This document shows positions 1 through 14,419 of a DNA stretch of 64,000 nucleotides, piece by piece (positions within the stretch are counted from its first letter, which is position 1; each line of letters starts with the position of its first letter). The notes under the pieces were generated by a model. That model was not told where the DNA came from, searched no databases, and was given only the letters and a program-made list of their open reading frames with translations. Position numbers and translations under genes: made by a program. The stretch is taken from positions 682,001 to 746,000 of the forward strand of contig BDSL01000010.1 of assembly GCA_003116995.1 (NCBI GenBank), read 5' to 3'. Source of the DNA: Yamagishiella unicocca. Its lineage: Eukaryota > Chlorophyta > Chlorophyceae > Chlamydomonadales > Volvocaceae.

Positions 1-3000
1 CGCGCCGCCGCCGCCGTGGCGCCATGTTCCCGCCAAGTGCCCGCCCGGCACGTTGGGCTCTGGCCGGTGCCAGCCCGGGCCCTGCATAAGGCCCGTGGCG
101 CCTGGGGCGTTCCAGTGCTTGGCCAGCTCCGACCAGGGGTTGGCCATCAGCGACATGACTAGACGCTGAGCGTCCTCGGCGCGCTCGCGGGGGCCCTCCA
201 GGATGACCTCGTCGTGGATCTGGTTGGCGGTTGGCGGAGCGGGGGTTTGGCGGTTGGGCATAGGTCCAGTTTGGGCCGAGGTGGTGGTGGGGGGTGGTTG
301 TCGGGGTCGGGTCGGGAGTGCGTGTTTTTGTTGGGGTTTGGTCACGGTTATGGGTATTTAGAATACCACAAAAGATGGTGGTGGTGGTGGCGGTGGTGGT
401 GGTGGTGGTGTGTAATTTAGGCCAGCTTGGGGGACAGTGTGGGGTGGAGAGTAAACTGCCGTAGTGGAAGGTAACCAGAAGCTACGGATGACCTGCCATG
501 TACTCTTGAGGGTGCGAGGGGCCCACATGGTGGGACGACCGCCCGCTGGTACGACTTGGCCTCCGGCCCCTCCCTCCGGCCCCTCCCTCCAGCCCGCCAG
601 GAGGCTGTCCGCACCTGCATCAGCAGCTTGAAGCCGGTGGCCCGCAGCTCCTCCGACTTGTGGATGGCGACCATGGCGGCAGCGGCCACGTCAGCGGCGG
701 AGCCCTGCGCGCAGGTGGGGTGGGGTTCGAGGGAAACCCGTGGATGTCCGAAAAAACCGTTTAAAACAGAAGTTTTGAGATGCATGCTGGAGCACAGGTG
801 GGGTGGGGTGGGGGCGGAGAGCGTGTGCACCGTTTGATGTGTTAGCAGCGAGTACGCGTGCGCGAAACACACATCAAAGCTGCGAGCCGTCGCATGAAAC
901 AGGTGGTGGTCGTGTCCATCACGGAAAGCGACACGCGGTGTGTATGTGCGTGTTCCAGCAATTGCCGGAGCGCCTGAGAGTGTTCTCCGGTACGGAAGCC
1001 AGCAAATGGGGCACCCGATCAGAAGCCAGCAAATGGGACACCCGATCCGATCATCACCCGACCGCACTGGCGCACCGCCCTGGGCCCCCCCTCCCACCAT
1101 CTCCCCCCCCGTGCGCCGTGGAGGCGAGGCTCGTCCGCAGGTTTCCGGTAGTCAGACAAACGTTTTCCGCCATGCAAATCCAAACGCGTGATGTATTCCC
1201 GATGTTTCGCTGGTTTCCGGTAGTCAAACCAAGTTCTCCGGCATGCCACCGCCAGTCGCATGCTATCCGCCAGTCTTTTCGCCTCTCCTCCTCCTATGCC
1301 GTTTACACGGGCCCACCCACCCTTCACCCTCCCACCAATACACTACGCCGCCCTCCCTCCCTCCCTCCTCCCCCCCCACCCCCAATCAGCAGCGCCTCCG
1401 CTCCGTCTCCTTGCCGCGCCTCTCCTCTGGACCACCGCCTTCACCGCCCTCGGTTTGTCGGCCGTGGATTCGCGGATTCTCTTATAAAACCCTCCACCGC
1501 ACCTGGATGGGTGTGTTGATGGCGGCTCGCTGACTGTGTCCGCTCAGCTTGAAGTCCGGGGAGTTGATGTTGGGCAGGGGGCGCGTGCGACCCAGCAGCG
1601 TGCGGACCTTGCCCTCCTGCAGCGCACCGTGTGATGGCACGGTGTGGTGACGTGGGAGGGATAGGAGAGGAACCCATGGTCTGAAACTGGAGAAGACAAG
1701 AATACCGACAAGAATACTTGGTAAAACGGAGTTTTCTAACACTGGTAAGACGTTGTAGTTGGGCAGAGATCAACCACCGCCAGCGGATCTAGTTGCTCCG
1801 CTCTGTCCTGATCCTCGACACAAGGGCGTCATGTCCAGTGCCCAGCAGCAGCGTCATCCGCGCCTCCCCAAATCCCGCCTCACACGCCCCTCCCCCTGCC
1901 CCCCCTCCCTAGCTTCTGCCCTCCCCAAACACCGCCTCGACTTTGCCCTCCGCTTCCTATGTCGTGTAACCGGGCCTTCTCGTCACTCCCTCTTTCCCCC
2001 CTCGATTTTGTAACCCCCCTCCCCACCTCCTTGGCTCCCTGCTTGGTGGCCTCCTGCCACTTGCGGACCTCCCAGCGGTCAGAATACCACCTGCGGTTGT
2101 CGGTTAGTTGGGGTGCGGCGGTTGTCGACTAGTTGGGGTGCGTCGATAAGTACTTGGGTGGGTTGCTGTTGGGGTTCTGATCAGTGCGCTAGTGCATTCG
2201 AGGACATGGCCCTAGGGCTGCACGTGCGGTGACGCGCCGAAGCATCGACGTAGGCATCGACAGGGTAATGACCATCACTCTCACGCGGATGGTGTGGACG
2301 AGCAGCAATAGTACGGCAAGCTGGTGTGCGGCCATCTGATGTGTATGAATGGGAGGGGCCTGCCGTTGAGCTGGGGAGCCCCCCACTGGCATCGAATACC
2401 ACCTCACGGTTGACCGTTGTGTCAACCCGATAACCCACCACAGGCAGGGACAGATGTCGTCACCCCTCCCCCCTCGGGTTTCCTTCATAACCCCCGCGTC
2501 CTCCCCCGCCCCCGCCCCCGTGCTCTCACTTGTCCACCGTCTCCTGCGCCTCCTCGCGAGTGGTCTTGAAGTCAACCGCCAGACCGTGCGCGGTCTTGCC
2601 GTACGCGATGGAGAAGTTGAGGACCTGGTTGTCGTACGGGGGCAGAAGTGCAACCGGGCGGCGGGGCAAGTGTTTTAGGGTTTCGACACTTGGGGGGATG
2701 AGCCGAGGAGGCCCCAACGGCCCCAACGGAACAACATCGGAATAAACGAAAGCCCTGCGCCTTGGAGGCCTTCCCGATCAGACGGACGAAGTACATGTGG
2801 TGACACGTGTCCTTCCCCTCCTCCTCCTCCAATGTCACACCGTACACCGCCTCCGAAACCAAACGTCCCGACCTAATAGAATGGCCGCACTGCGCTTATA
2901 AGGAAATACGCTTGAAGGCCGATTTGGACGCGCCGTTACTTCATAGCGGTTGCGGTTATGACCGATTTTAAGGTTTCTTGCCTCGCTTGCTTGTTTGCTG

Positions 3001-6000
3001 CAATGCACTAATGTTAGCAGACAGGAGTGACTGCGTGCGGTTCCGTTGCGATTCCAATTGTTGCGCGCTGAGCATCACCGGCGCAACTGCCTGGCCAACT
3101 GCCGGGGCCCATTCCTCGGACGCTGAGGAAGGCCACCCGCCCGCCTAACCACCCACATAACCACCCACCCACTCATCCGGCCACATACCTTTGCCTTGCG
3201 CCGTTCCGAGGCGTACTTGTCCTTCACCAGCGGCTTGTCCGGCTGCCCCTCCCCGTCCCACTCCAGGTAGCAGCCGCCTGGGAGGAGCAGCAGGTGGGTC
3301 AGCAAGGGGATCAGGAGGGGCCAGTTAGGGTATAGGGGAATGGGAGAAGGGGCCTGAGGGCTTCGCAGGTCTTTGAGGAGATGAGTAGGTGGGTGAGGAG
3401 TAGGAGGATCGAAGGCGGCGAGCGGGTGCTGGGTTTGCATGCCGGCTAGTGGCCCCACCCGGAGAGAGCAACCCCTCCCCCCCCCCCGGAGCCCTCCCCC
3501 GCCCGCCGCCTCACCGTTTGCAACGTCCTGCTGGATGTAGTCGTACATGCCGTACGCCGTTCGACTGTGGAAGTCGCCACCCAGCTCGAAGGCTTCGCGC
3601 ATGGATCTGCCGGGGGGGAAGGGGAGGGGGGGTTTTGGGCGGGGGGAAGGGGACAGGGACAGCCTGCTTTCGGAGCATCACCACCCACTGCCGTACGCCC
3701 GCTGCAGGTGCGCCACTGCTCCCAGGTTTGGGCGTTCCTACTCCGTTTCCCCCTCCCCCCCTCGCTTTCCCCCTCCCCCCCTCGCTTTCCCCCTCCCCAT
3801 ATCCCGCTTCCCCCCGGCCCCCCTCCGCCTCCACGCCACCCACTTGCAATCCGTCATGTGCGCCAGGATGCGCAGCTCCAGCTGGCCGTAGTCCGCCACC
3901 ACCAGCGTGTTGCCTGCCGTGGTATCGGCGGTGAAGGCCTTGCGCACCTTGTAGCGGTCCTTCTCCAGGGCTGGCTGGTTCTGCAGGTTGGGCCTGGGGT
4001 GGTGGTGGTGTGGTGGTGGTGGTGGTGGTGATGGTGGTGGTGATGGTGATGGTGGTGGTGATGGTGGTGGTGTGGTGGTGTGGTGGTGTGGTGTTGTGGT
4101 GTGGTGGTGTGGTGGTGGTGGTGTGGTGGTGTGGTGGTGGTGTGGTGGTGTGGTGGTGGTGTGGTGGGGTGGTGGGGTGGTGGGGTGCGTTGGTGGCGTT
4201 TTGAGGACACGAGACGGGGTGTGAGAGGAGACCCGTGGGTCGGCACGAGGTGGGTGAGGTGGGGGGGGCAGCGGTGCCAATGCGACCAACAGCGCACCGC
4301 AACAGGCCGCCGCCGGAACCACAAAACGGGCTGCGCCGCCCTCCCGGAAGACGGCCGTACGATCGTACGACCTGTGTACGGACCTGCGGGCGGACAGCCG
4401 GCCTGTTTCGGTGTTGATGTTGAGCGAGCAGTGCACGCGGTGTACGGCACGCGTGGGTTCGGGCACTCCAAGGGGGCCGGGGAGCATGGTGGTGGTGGAG
4501 GTGTTGTCACCCTGAGTGAGGGCGGCAGACGAAGGAAGAGGGGGGGGGGTGTTCAAGTCGGGTCCGAGGTTTCGCGGCTGTGAGCCAACTGTAACGGTTG
4601 TCAACTACCAACTGCTAACATGGTATCGCGTGAGCCCTCCCTGGGCGGTGCAACGGCCCCCGCGGGAATCGATAAACCCCCCCCGTGTGGCCCGCCGTCC
4701 ATATGACCGCCCGTTCCCTGCCCGGATCAGCCCCAGACGGCTCGTCGATGTCCTCCTTCCCACCCCCACCCCCACCTGCCCGCTTGCCGTCCTCCGGCTG
4801 CATTGACCCCCCCCCCCCGGCACCTTGACTCCCGTAGGTCCCGTTACCCGCCCTACCTGGAGCGGTATGATGAAGGCGCTGAGCAGCTTGTCGATAGCGT
4901 TCACCTGGTCCAGGGAGGTCCAGGGAGGTCCAGGGAGGTCCAGGGAGGTGTTGGCGCAACGGGAAGGAAGCGAGAGGGGGGAAGGGTCAGGTCCGGCCTG
5001 AGGCCCGACGTCAAGAGGGCCGGAAGGAGGGAACCGAGGGAGGCAGGGACCCCTGCCCCCTCTCCCGCGCTCCAAACGAGGCTTCTACTGATTGCCTCTC
5101 CCCCCCCTCCTACAAGTCACCGAACCACTTGTTCCCCTCCGCTCCCCGAAGACTATGCAAGACTATGCAAGATTACGCACCAGCTACACTTCCCATGTCG
5201 CGTACCCTGTTCCTTTCTCCCCCTCCCCTTTGCGCCCCTCCCCTCCGCCGACGATTTTCCTTCGTCCACGGGTTTTCCTTCGTACACGGGTTTTCCTTCG
5301 TACACGGGTTTTCCTTCGTACACGGTTTTGTTTTCCTTGAATCCCCCCCCCCCGCCTCCTGCTGCGGCCCCCCGGTCACCCACCTCGCACAGCGCCTCCA
5401 CCGCCACACACGCCCGCAGCCCCTCCTCTCCGCCCCCGCAGGCCGCGTACAGCCGCCCCAGCCCGCGCTCCTTAGCCTCCCGCTCCAGCGCCTCCAGGCG
5501 GGCTGGGTCCTCCACCACGGGTACTGAGCCGTGAAGGCGGCCGTCGGGGGCGCCGCCGCCTGCGGAGCAAACCGGAAAGGAAAGCGGGTGTGGGGGTTCG
5601 AGGGAGACCCGTCAATGCCAGAAAAAACCACGGGGGGGTGGGGTGGGGTGGTGCAACAAAGTAAGGCGGGTGGGGGGGGGTACAAGGTAAAGCGGGGGGT
5701 TCGAGGGAAACCCGTAAAGCGGGGGGGGGGGCGTTACAAAGTAAAGCGGGGGGGGGTTTACGGAAAAGGACCGGTTACTCGACATGGGAAGTGTAGCTGG
5801 TGCATGGGGAGGGGGGTTTCGAGGAAGACCCGTGGATGCCAGAAACAACCGTGGGCAGGGGGGGAGGGTTGGTGAAAATACCCAATTAGGCGACGGAGGA
5901 GACGGAGGGTCGAAACTGGCCGGCAAATAGTTTTGGGACACGCTTTTTGAGTGTCCGAGAGTAAAGCGGCGAGGGGCGAGGGGAGGGGGAGACAGGAACA

Positions 6001-9000
6001 AACAAGGACGGGTGAATTGGCAAAGGAGCTCGTATGGAGGTGAGGTAAAGGGGAGGTGTAAGCTCCGGCGTAAGCTCGGGTGTAAGCTCGGGCTAAGCAA
6101 TCCACCCTCCGCCTCCTGGCCCCTGCCCTCACCCTCCGCCTCCTGGCCCCTACCCTCACCCTCCGGCTCCTGCCCCCTACCCTCACCCTCCGCCTCCAGC
6201 CCCCCTGCCCTCACCCTCCGCCTCCTGCCCCCCTGCCCTCACCCTCCGCCTCCTGCGTCTCCTCCTCTGCGCCACCGTCGCCGTTGCCGTTGCCGTCGCC
6301 GCCCTGCAGCACAGGCGCCGCAGCACAGCCGCCGCAGCACACCGGGCAACACACTGAGTTCAGGTGCGGCTCGGGTAATGATGGCGGCGTTGGCATGACG
6401 TGTTGGGCACGAACCACCGCACCACGCCTGCTTCACACCGTTGCCGTTCCCATTGACACGCGCAACCAACTCAATTTCTAGCACCTCCGCCATTGGCTCC
6501 CCCCCCCCCGCCTACCCCCCCGCCTTCGGATTCCTCCCATTCGCCCCCCTCGGATAAAACCCTAAAACCTTAAAACCCTACTTCACCCCCGGTTTCTCCC
6601 TACCCCTCCTCCGCCTACCCCCACCTGCAGCTCCGCCATCGTGTCGTCCAACACGTCCGGGACGATGGACACACGGGCCGCCGCCGCGGCGGCCGCCGCC
6701 GCTGCAGCAGCAGCAGCCGTATCCGCCTGAGCGCGCTGCTCCAGCAGCTTGGCCATCTCCTTGCGCGCGGCGCCGGGCTTGCCGGCCAGACCCCTGACGG
6801 TTGGAGGTTGGGTTGGAGGTTGGCGCGGGGTTGGAGGCGGTTGCGAACTCGCCGTACGATTCGCAGTCCGACGGTTTGGTTCGGGAGCGCCTCACTTAGC
6901 AGTCAACCTACCACGTGACTGCACCGGATCAAACACTCCACCTCCACACCAGCCCAGACCATCCCTGGACTGCACGTGCCCCCTCCCCCCAAAACCCGCT
7001 ACCCCCCCCTCCTCCCTTCGTTCCTCCCCTCTCCACCCCCCTTCCGTTTCCTTATGCCGTGTAACCGGGTCTTCGCGCCCCCCTCGGGGCCCCCCTTGTC
7101 TCTCGGTAGCCAATCCAAATGCTCCAGCATGCGCCTGCAACCATGTGCCCGAAGACTACATGCCAGCTACACTACCCATGCCGTGTAACCGGGCTTTCTC
7201 GCCACTCCCCCCCCCTCCGGTTCTTTCATTGTAACCCCCCGGGGCCCACCTGAGCACTTGGATGCTCACTGCCGCCGCGTTTGTGGCGGTGAGGACCTCG
7301 GGCTGCAGCCGCCCAGGCACCCCCCGGCCCCAGATGCCGTGGAGCCCCACGCTGATGTAGCGGCTGGGCCTGGCGGGTCGCGGGGGGGGGGGGGGAGACG
7401 GCAGGGTGGGGGCGGGTGGGGGGCGGGTTTGTGTGTTTTATAAATGCCGGTAAACTTACCGCGAAGCCTTAAAACCGTGTGTGTGGGAGTGTGGGTGTGT
7501 GTGTGGAGGGGGGGGTTGAGGGGGGGGGGCGGGAGGGAGAGGGCCCAGCTGCTGCCTGCCAAGGCGCACGATGGCCGTTGGCAGTTACCGCCCATCTGCA
7601 CGGTTGCAGTCGCAGTACCAACCACCAAAACCCACGAGCCAGGCCGGCTTACCCGGCCCCCCCGATCCCCCATCTCAAACCCCGGCACGGCGCCCCTTCC
7701 CCTCCTTCACGGATTTCCTTTCGAATCCCGTGGATTCCCGGGGATCCCCGGACGCAATTTACACATACACCCCCCCACACACACGTACTTCTTGCCCTGC
7801 GCCAGCTCCTCCTCGTAGTGCGGGTTGGGGACCTGGGGGCAGGGCACGGTTTGGGTTTTGGGTTTTGGGTTTGGGTTTGGGTTCGTGATAGGCTGTCGTC
7901 CCCCGAGCGCCAGGAAGCTCGAGATCAACGAACCGGCCCCGGCACCCACCCCCTCCATTACTCCCCCCCTTCCTTTCTGTAACCCCCCCTTTACTTCGCC
8001 TGATGGCGCTCGTCCCATGGTGCCGTACGGCTCACTGGCACACTCGCGTGACGAGCATATCCGCGGCACCTCCTTCCAACCTTTCACCGGTAGAAAAACA
8101 CATCCCTTCCGCCGTCGTCCCCCATCCCTCCCGCCGCCGTCCCCCCGACGACCCCCGCCGTCAGGCCCCTCCTGCCCCCCCTTGGAGCCTAGCCTAGCCT
8201 TACCTTGATGACTCGGCCGCCAGCATCCGCCGCCGCCGCCGCCGGGTCGGACGCCACGTCAGCAGCGGCGGCGGCGGCGACGTGAGGCGACGGCGGCGCC
8301 CCGACGGCGGTGCCCGGCGGCGGCGCCCCCGCCTTGCCGCTTTTCGCGGCCCGCGCCGCCGCCGCCGCCGCCTTAGTCGCCTCCACCGCCGCTGCCTTGG
8401 TTGTGAAGCCGATGTGGTCGGGAAACAGCAACATGCGGATCTGGGCACCACTGCCCACGTTCATGTACCTGCGGCCCCAGGGGGGGTTCGAGGAAGACCC
8501 GTGGATGCCCGAATAAACCGTTTAGAACAGACGTTTTGGCTCCAAGGGGGGGGGAAGCGGCATAAATACCGTTGGGGAAGGAGATGGGGAGGCCGGCGAT
8601 TTGGGAGACGGCGTGGTAAGCTGGACACTGCACACTGCCGCAGCCCACACCACAGCCCCTCGCGCCCCCCCCTTCCAGCTCGGGCCCCCACCCCACCCAG
8701 GGTTTCGGCTTCTTCTCCACGCGCGCCACATCACAATATCGGCCCCCACGCCATACACACACACCTCCCCGCTTCCCCCACCCGCCCTCGCAAACCCCCA
8801 CCCGCCCCACCCCCCGCCCCCAACCTCGGCGTCCCGTCGGCGTTGACCCCTCTTCGGGCCGGTACGGCCCGCCCCGCCACCGCGCCTCTCGCCTGGACCG
8901 CCACCTTCATCGCCCTTGGTTTGTCGGCCGTGAAATCGCGGATTATCCTTTACCCGCCTCCCCCCCCGCCACCCACCTCGCTCCCGGCACCTTGCTGTCA

Positions 9001-12000
9001 GCCCAGTTCAGGAAGTCGCGCACCGCCTCCTCGCGGTCCGCCTCCGCCCGGACCTGCGCCTCCGCCAGGTGGGCCCGGTTGACCATCATGCCGCGCCGCT
9101 CCATCTCCGTCAGCAGCTCGCCTGGGGGTGGGTGTGTGGGGGTGGGGTGGGGCGTATAAAAGCCGTTTTACGCAACGGGGTGTGTGTGGGGGGGGAATGA
9201 GAGGAAACACCCATGTGGGTCGGCATTGAGCAGTTCGCCAGGGGCGGGGGGTGGAGTGGGAGGTGATTGCGGTTGTGGCGGTTGTGGCGGTTGTGGTTGG
9301 GGTGGTTGTGGCTGCTGCTGGGGTCAGCTTGGGCCCCAGCTACCCCCCCCCCTTTCCTCCACTACTCGCCGGCGTCGGTTTCTGTTACCCGGGCCCTTAT
9401 CGCGCAACCGGGTCTTCTTTCCTCCCCCCCCCCCTCCGCCGCTCTCCCTGCTCACGGGTGTCTCTTCACGGGTTTTTCCCCCTCTCCCCCCTCCCCCCTC
9501 CCCCCCGCTCCCCCCGGCTCCCCCCTGCCCACCGAAGTCCAGCCAGTATGCACAGTAGAAGTGCCAGAGGTGCAGGAAGGAGTCCGGCTGCCCGTCAGGC
9601 AGGTAGCCCAGCTGGCGCGCCAGGGAGGCCTCCATCTCCCACCGCTCCTGCCGCAGAGCCGCCTCCAGGGCTTCACGCAGCTGCCAGGTGGCCTGTGTGT
9701 GTATGTGTATGGGGGGCCCGTAGAGACCCGGTTACACGAAAAAGACGGGATAGTGGACGCATGGGGGGTTCGAGGAAGACCCGTGGATGCCCGAAAAAAC
9801 CGTTTAGAACAGACGTTTTGAGATGCATGCTGAGGGGGGGGGGGGCGTAGAGACCCGGTTACACGGCATGAAAGTAATAGCTGGCGCATGTGTATGGGGT
9901 GGGGGGCGGGAGGGGGGGGAGGCGGCAGCGAGGGGGGAGGGGGGGCAGCGAGGCTGGGGGGGACTCGTACACTGCGGCTCCGAAACCGCTACTAACGAAC
10001 TTCCGACAGGGCGCGTCTGTTGATGAACATAGGGTAGGTCTGGCGCGATGGCCCCCACACACTGCATACGGCGCTACCTCATCAAATGACCCAAATCCGC
10101 AAAACCCACAGACCCCACCCCCCACACGTGCAGCCTCTCTCCCCCCCCTGACGCCGTTCGTGCCCCGCCCTGCCGCCCATGGATCCGCCCTCCGAGCCTG
10201 CGAGCCTCGGCCCATATCGACTCCCTCCCTTCCACCCGCCATTCGGCCGCCGCACTCGCAAACCCCTTTTTCCCCCTTGGGCTCCACAACCAGCCATGCT
10301 ACGAAGCGCTTCTGCCTCCCTCCCTGCCCCTCCCTCCCTGCCCCTCCCTCCCTGCCCCTCCCTCCCTGCCCCTCCCTGCCCCTCCCTTCCCCTCCCTCTG
10401 GCCCCCTCCCTGCCCCTCCCTGCCTGCCCTTCCCTCTCCCCCTGCCCCTCCCTGCCCCCCCTCCCTGCCCCTCCCTGCCCCGCCCTGCCCCTCCCTCCCT
10501 CCCCCCCCCCGCCTGCCCCACCTTGGCGTCCAGGGCCGAGTAGTCGATCCACGTGGGTCGGAACAGCGGCCGCGAGTGCAGCTCCTGCATGGGAGGCAGC
10601 TCCGGAACCTTGCCCACCACGCCGCCGCGGACGCGAATCATGCCGAAGCGCTCCTTCATGCTGACCTGCGGGGGGGGTTTAGGGTTTTGAGGAAGACCCG
10701 TGGATGCGGGGGGGAGGGTTTTGAGGAAGACCCGTGGATGCGAGGGGGGAGGGTTTTGAGGAAGACCCGTGGATGCGGGGGGGGAGGGAGGGGGGCCGGG
10801 AGGGGGTTAGAGGACTCCCGCGGGTCGGCCGGGAGGATGGCAAAAAAACCGTTTACACGACAGGGACAGGGGGTGTGTGGGGGTTTGATAAGAAAATCCG
10901 CGAATCCACGGCCGACAAACCGAGGGCGGTGTGGGGGGGGGGAAGGAGGGCGCGTGCGCGTGTGTGTGTTTTGTGAGTGCGTATCTGGGCCCTGGCCGCC
11001 CCTCACCCCGCGCCAACCCCACCCCGTCCCAATCTACAAGCCGCATCCCGGCCCCCGGCTCACCCTCCCCAACCACTCCTCCTCCTGCCTGCCATGGCTA
11101 CTTCCTTCCAGGCGGCCCCCCCGCCTGTCCTCCTTGCCCCCCCTCCCCCCACCCCCACCCCGCGGCCGGGGTCGACACTCAACCTCCCGGTTCCGTTACA
11201 TACACCAAGCTCACGTGCACGCACCTCCAAACGTTTCCTTCAATCGGTTTTCCTATACGGTGCCGACCCACGGGCTTCCCCTCATACCCCCCGCGGGGCC
11301 TCCCCGCCCGCCTTGTACACCTTGTCTCGTGTCGTTTTTCACAGGCTTCTTCCTTCCCTACCCCGGCCCCCTCCCCACGCCCCTTTCTTTCTGTAACCCC
11401 CCCGGTCAACCCCACACCTTGGCTCGGACCATCGCCGCCAGCTGCGCGCTGCGGACCGCTCCAGGGCTGGTTCCGGAGCTGCCGGAGGCGTCAGCGGCGC
11501 CAGGAGCCGCCCCCGGCAGCGGCGAGCCGCCGCCACCTGCTACTGCCGCCGCCGCCGCTGCTACTGCTCCGCGGGCGCGGCGGAGGTTCCCAGTCCGCTC
11601 CCGGGAGGGCTGCTCGCCGCGGTACGGCGTGAAGTTCCTCATGATCTGGCGCCGCGGGGTTTTGGGGGGTTTTGGGTTTTGGAAGGTTTGGGGTGAGATG
11701 GAGGTTGGCGCATGTGGGGTGTGGGGATCCTGTCTCAGGGCCCTCCCTCTTCTGCCTCCCTCCCTGCCCGTCGGCTTTACTATCCCCAACCCCGTTCCCC
11801 AGCATGCATCCCAAAACGTCTGCCTAAACGGTCTTTTTTTCGGGCATCCACGGGTCTTCCTCGAACCCTGCCCGTCGCCCCTCCCGGTTTCCCAATGCCG
11901 ACCTACCGTTCTCCCTCACCCCCCAACCCTCTCACGACCCCCTCCACCCCGCACCTTCGTGTCCGCAGTCAGGTTGTCCAGGCCGTAAGTGCGCTTGCCC

Positions 12001-14388
12001 GAGCGAGATGCATCAGCCAGCCGGGCCATGTGCATGGTATCGCCTCCGAAACCGGCGCAGCAGATCCCCATGTTTTCGAGCACGTGGCGGTCGAAGCCGT
12101 AGTTGTGCCACACCTGGGGCCACGGGTTTTGGGCGGGTTTGGGACGTGGTTTGGTTAGGTTGGGCCGGGTTGGGGCGGGTTGGGGACGTGGGGTGGGTTT
12201 TGGGGTTAAGAGGAACCCGGCGATTCAACGAGGCAGCGGGACAGAAGGGGAGGGGGGAGAGGAGTGGGCGGGGCATGGGTGCTGGGGCGTCAACGGGCTG
12301 ATCCCACCAGCTCCCGGTGTAGACGTCATGGACAGAGGGGCCTCCACATGAACAAGGGTCAAGAACATCCCCCCCGCCCCCCCCCCCGCCCCTGCCCTGA
12401 GCTCCCGGCCGCTGTGTTTCCCCCCTCCCGGCCGCTGTGTTTCCGGCCTCCTCTCCGAAACCACTCCCCGCCGCTCCCTCCCCTTGTGGACCCCCCACTG
12501 CGTCCCAAGTGGACTACAGAACCCGCTCAGCTATGCGCCATGTCGTACCTTTTTCGTGTTGTCGTCCTCGAAGAAGCGTCGGAACTCCTCCAGGATGGGG
12601 TGGTGCGGTTTTAGGCGGACCTGCGGCGAGGGCGTCAAGGGGGGGAGGCAACGAGTGAGTTTCAGTGTCCGGGGGTGGGGTGGGGTGGTGGGGGGGAGGA
12701 ATTGCTGGATCGGCGGGGGGCGGGGGGCTTCAGGTTGCGAAACACAGTTCGCAGGCACGCAACCCAAAGCGCGTGCTCAAACTCCACCGTCGCGTCCACA
12801 GGACTCCCCCTCTCCCTCTCCCTTCCCCCTTCCTTAAACGCATCTGCAAACATACGTCACAAACGGCTGTTCCTCGTACACTGGGTTTTCCTCGCAATCC
12901 CCCCTTCTCACGTATCGCCCGTCCATGATGGGTCTGCCTGCCTCGTCCAGTTCCACCTCGTCCCACACATCGACCCAGATGCGGTCCATGCGGGGCCCAT
13001 CCGCCTCCGACCCGCGGGTCGCTGCGGCGGCTCTGCCAGCTGCGATCGCGCAGTCTGCAAAGTCCAGGTCGTCCCCTCCGTATATACTGAAGCACAGCAC
13101 CGCGCCGTGTCCGATGGGGGTTTCGGAGGTCACGTCAATGAAGGCCACCTGTGGGGTACGACAGGAGGGGTGAAGCCGCAGGGCAGGGCAGGGCAGGGCA
13201 GGGCAGGGGGCAGCGAGCGTGGGCGGCTGCCAGCGGGTCGAGAGGTAACCCGTGGGTCGACACTTGGAGAGATCAATAAAAACATCGACAAAACGTTTGG
13301 GACGCTCGTTTGCGTTTGCATGCTTGAGAACTTGGCTTAGTTTGGGTGGGTGGGTGGCGGGTGGAGGCCGGTGACCGACAAGAGGTACGGGGTGTGTGGC
13401 GGGGGGGGAGGGGTAAATACACAGACACGGTGAGTGCGAGCCCCGCGTCCGTACCTCTGTGTCGCATCCGAAGTAGCGGCAGGCCACGGGCGGGTTGGAG
13501 CGGGTGCGGGAGGCGGGGTAGGGGGTGGAGGCGGCCGCCATCAGCTTGTCCACGACGGCTCGAGCGACTTCGGCTGCAGGCAAGAGGGGTTACAATAACC
13601 GGTAACGCGACAGGGAGGCAAAAGGGGGAGGAGGTGCGAAAATAACCGGTTACGAGAAGCGGGAAGGGGAGGGAAAGCCGGGGGGGGGGCAAGGGAGCGC
13701 AAGGGGGCGCGCGGGGGGTAATCGGTTCAGGTTCTCCAGTGCTGTCGTACCTCCACTCACACTCGTGACCGTCGAAAGGGCAAAACCCGATCGGGATCGT
13801 CCAACGCCGGTCGACTGGCTCAGAAGATCTCCGTTCATTCATCAAATGCTCCAACCCTAAAACCCTAATGCCGAGACCCGACCACCCATATCCCCCGCCC
13901 CTTCCTCCGCTGCGCGCGCCCCTGCCTCCAAAACCACCAACGCCAGCTCACGTGTGTCCACCACCAAGATGTCCGCAGGCGCCTCCGTCATGAGGGGCTG
14001 GCGTGTGCAGAAGCCCTCAACAACCTGGAAGTACCCCCCGTCGATGGGCAGAGGCTGGGGCGGCGGCAGCACCCCGTCCGCAAGGTACGGCGGCGGCGGC
14101 GGCGGCGCTGCCGTACGTTCCGCTGGAAGTGGGGCGCCGCCGGAGATGGCCGTCAGCGCGGTGGCGGCCGCCAAGTCGTCGGCGGCGGCGGGGGCCTTCT
14201 TCTTGCGGACCTTTTTCGGCGCGGGGATGGCGGCGGCGGCGGCGGCGCCGCCGCCGCCGCCGCCTGCTTCCGTCTCTACCCCCGGAGACAACGCCTCCGT
14301 CGCCTCCTTTGGCGATTTGACCACCTTTTTCCTCCTCTTCTTCGGCGTCTGCTCCAGGGAGCCATCTCCTTGCTGCTCCGGCGTCACC

Positions 14389-14419
<31 letters not shown>

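Noticed and set aside
2572..2862. Minus-strand frame with CHHMYFVRLIGKASKAQG, considered as an extra POP exon
   Set aside because: The flanking POP exons join directly as KAK-VLNFSIAYGKT, which matches the family with no insertion.
3738..4604. His/Thr/Pro-rich open frames through the GTGGTG tract
   Set aside because: Simple-sequence frames; the real POP exons 4511-4384 and 3993-3844 flank the tract with valid splice sites.
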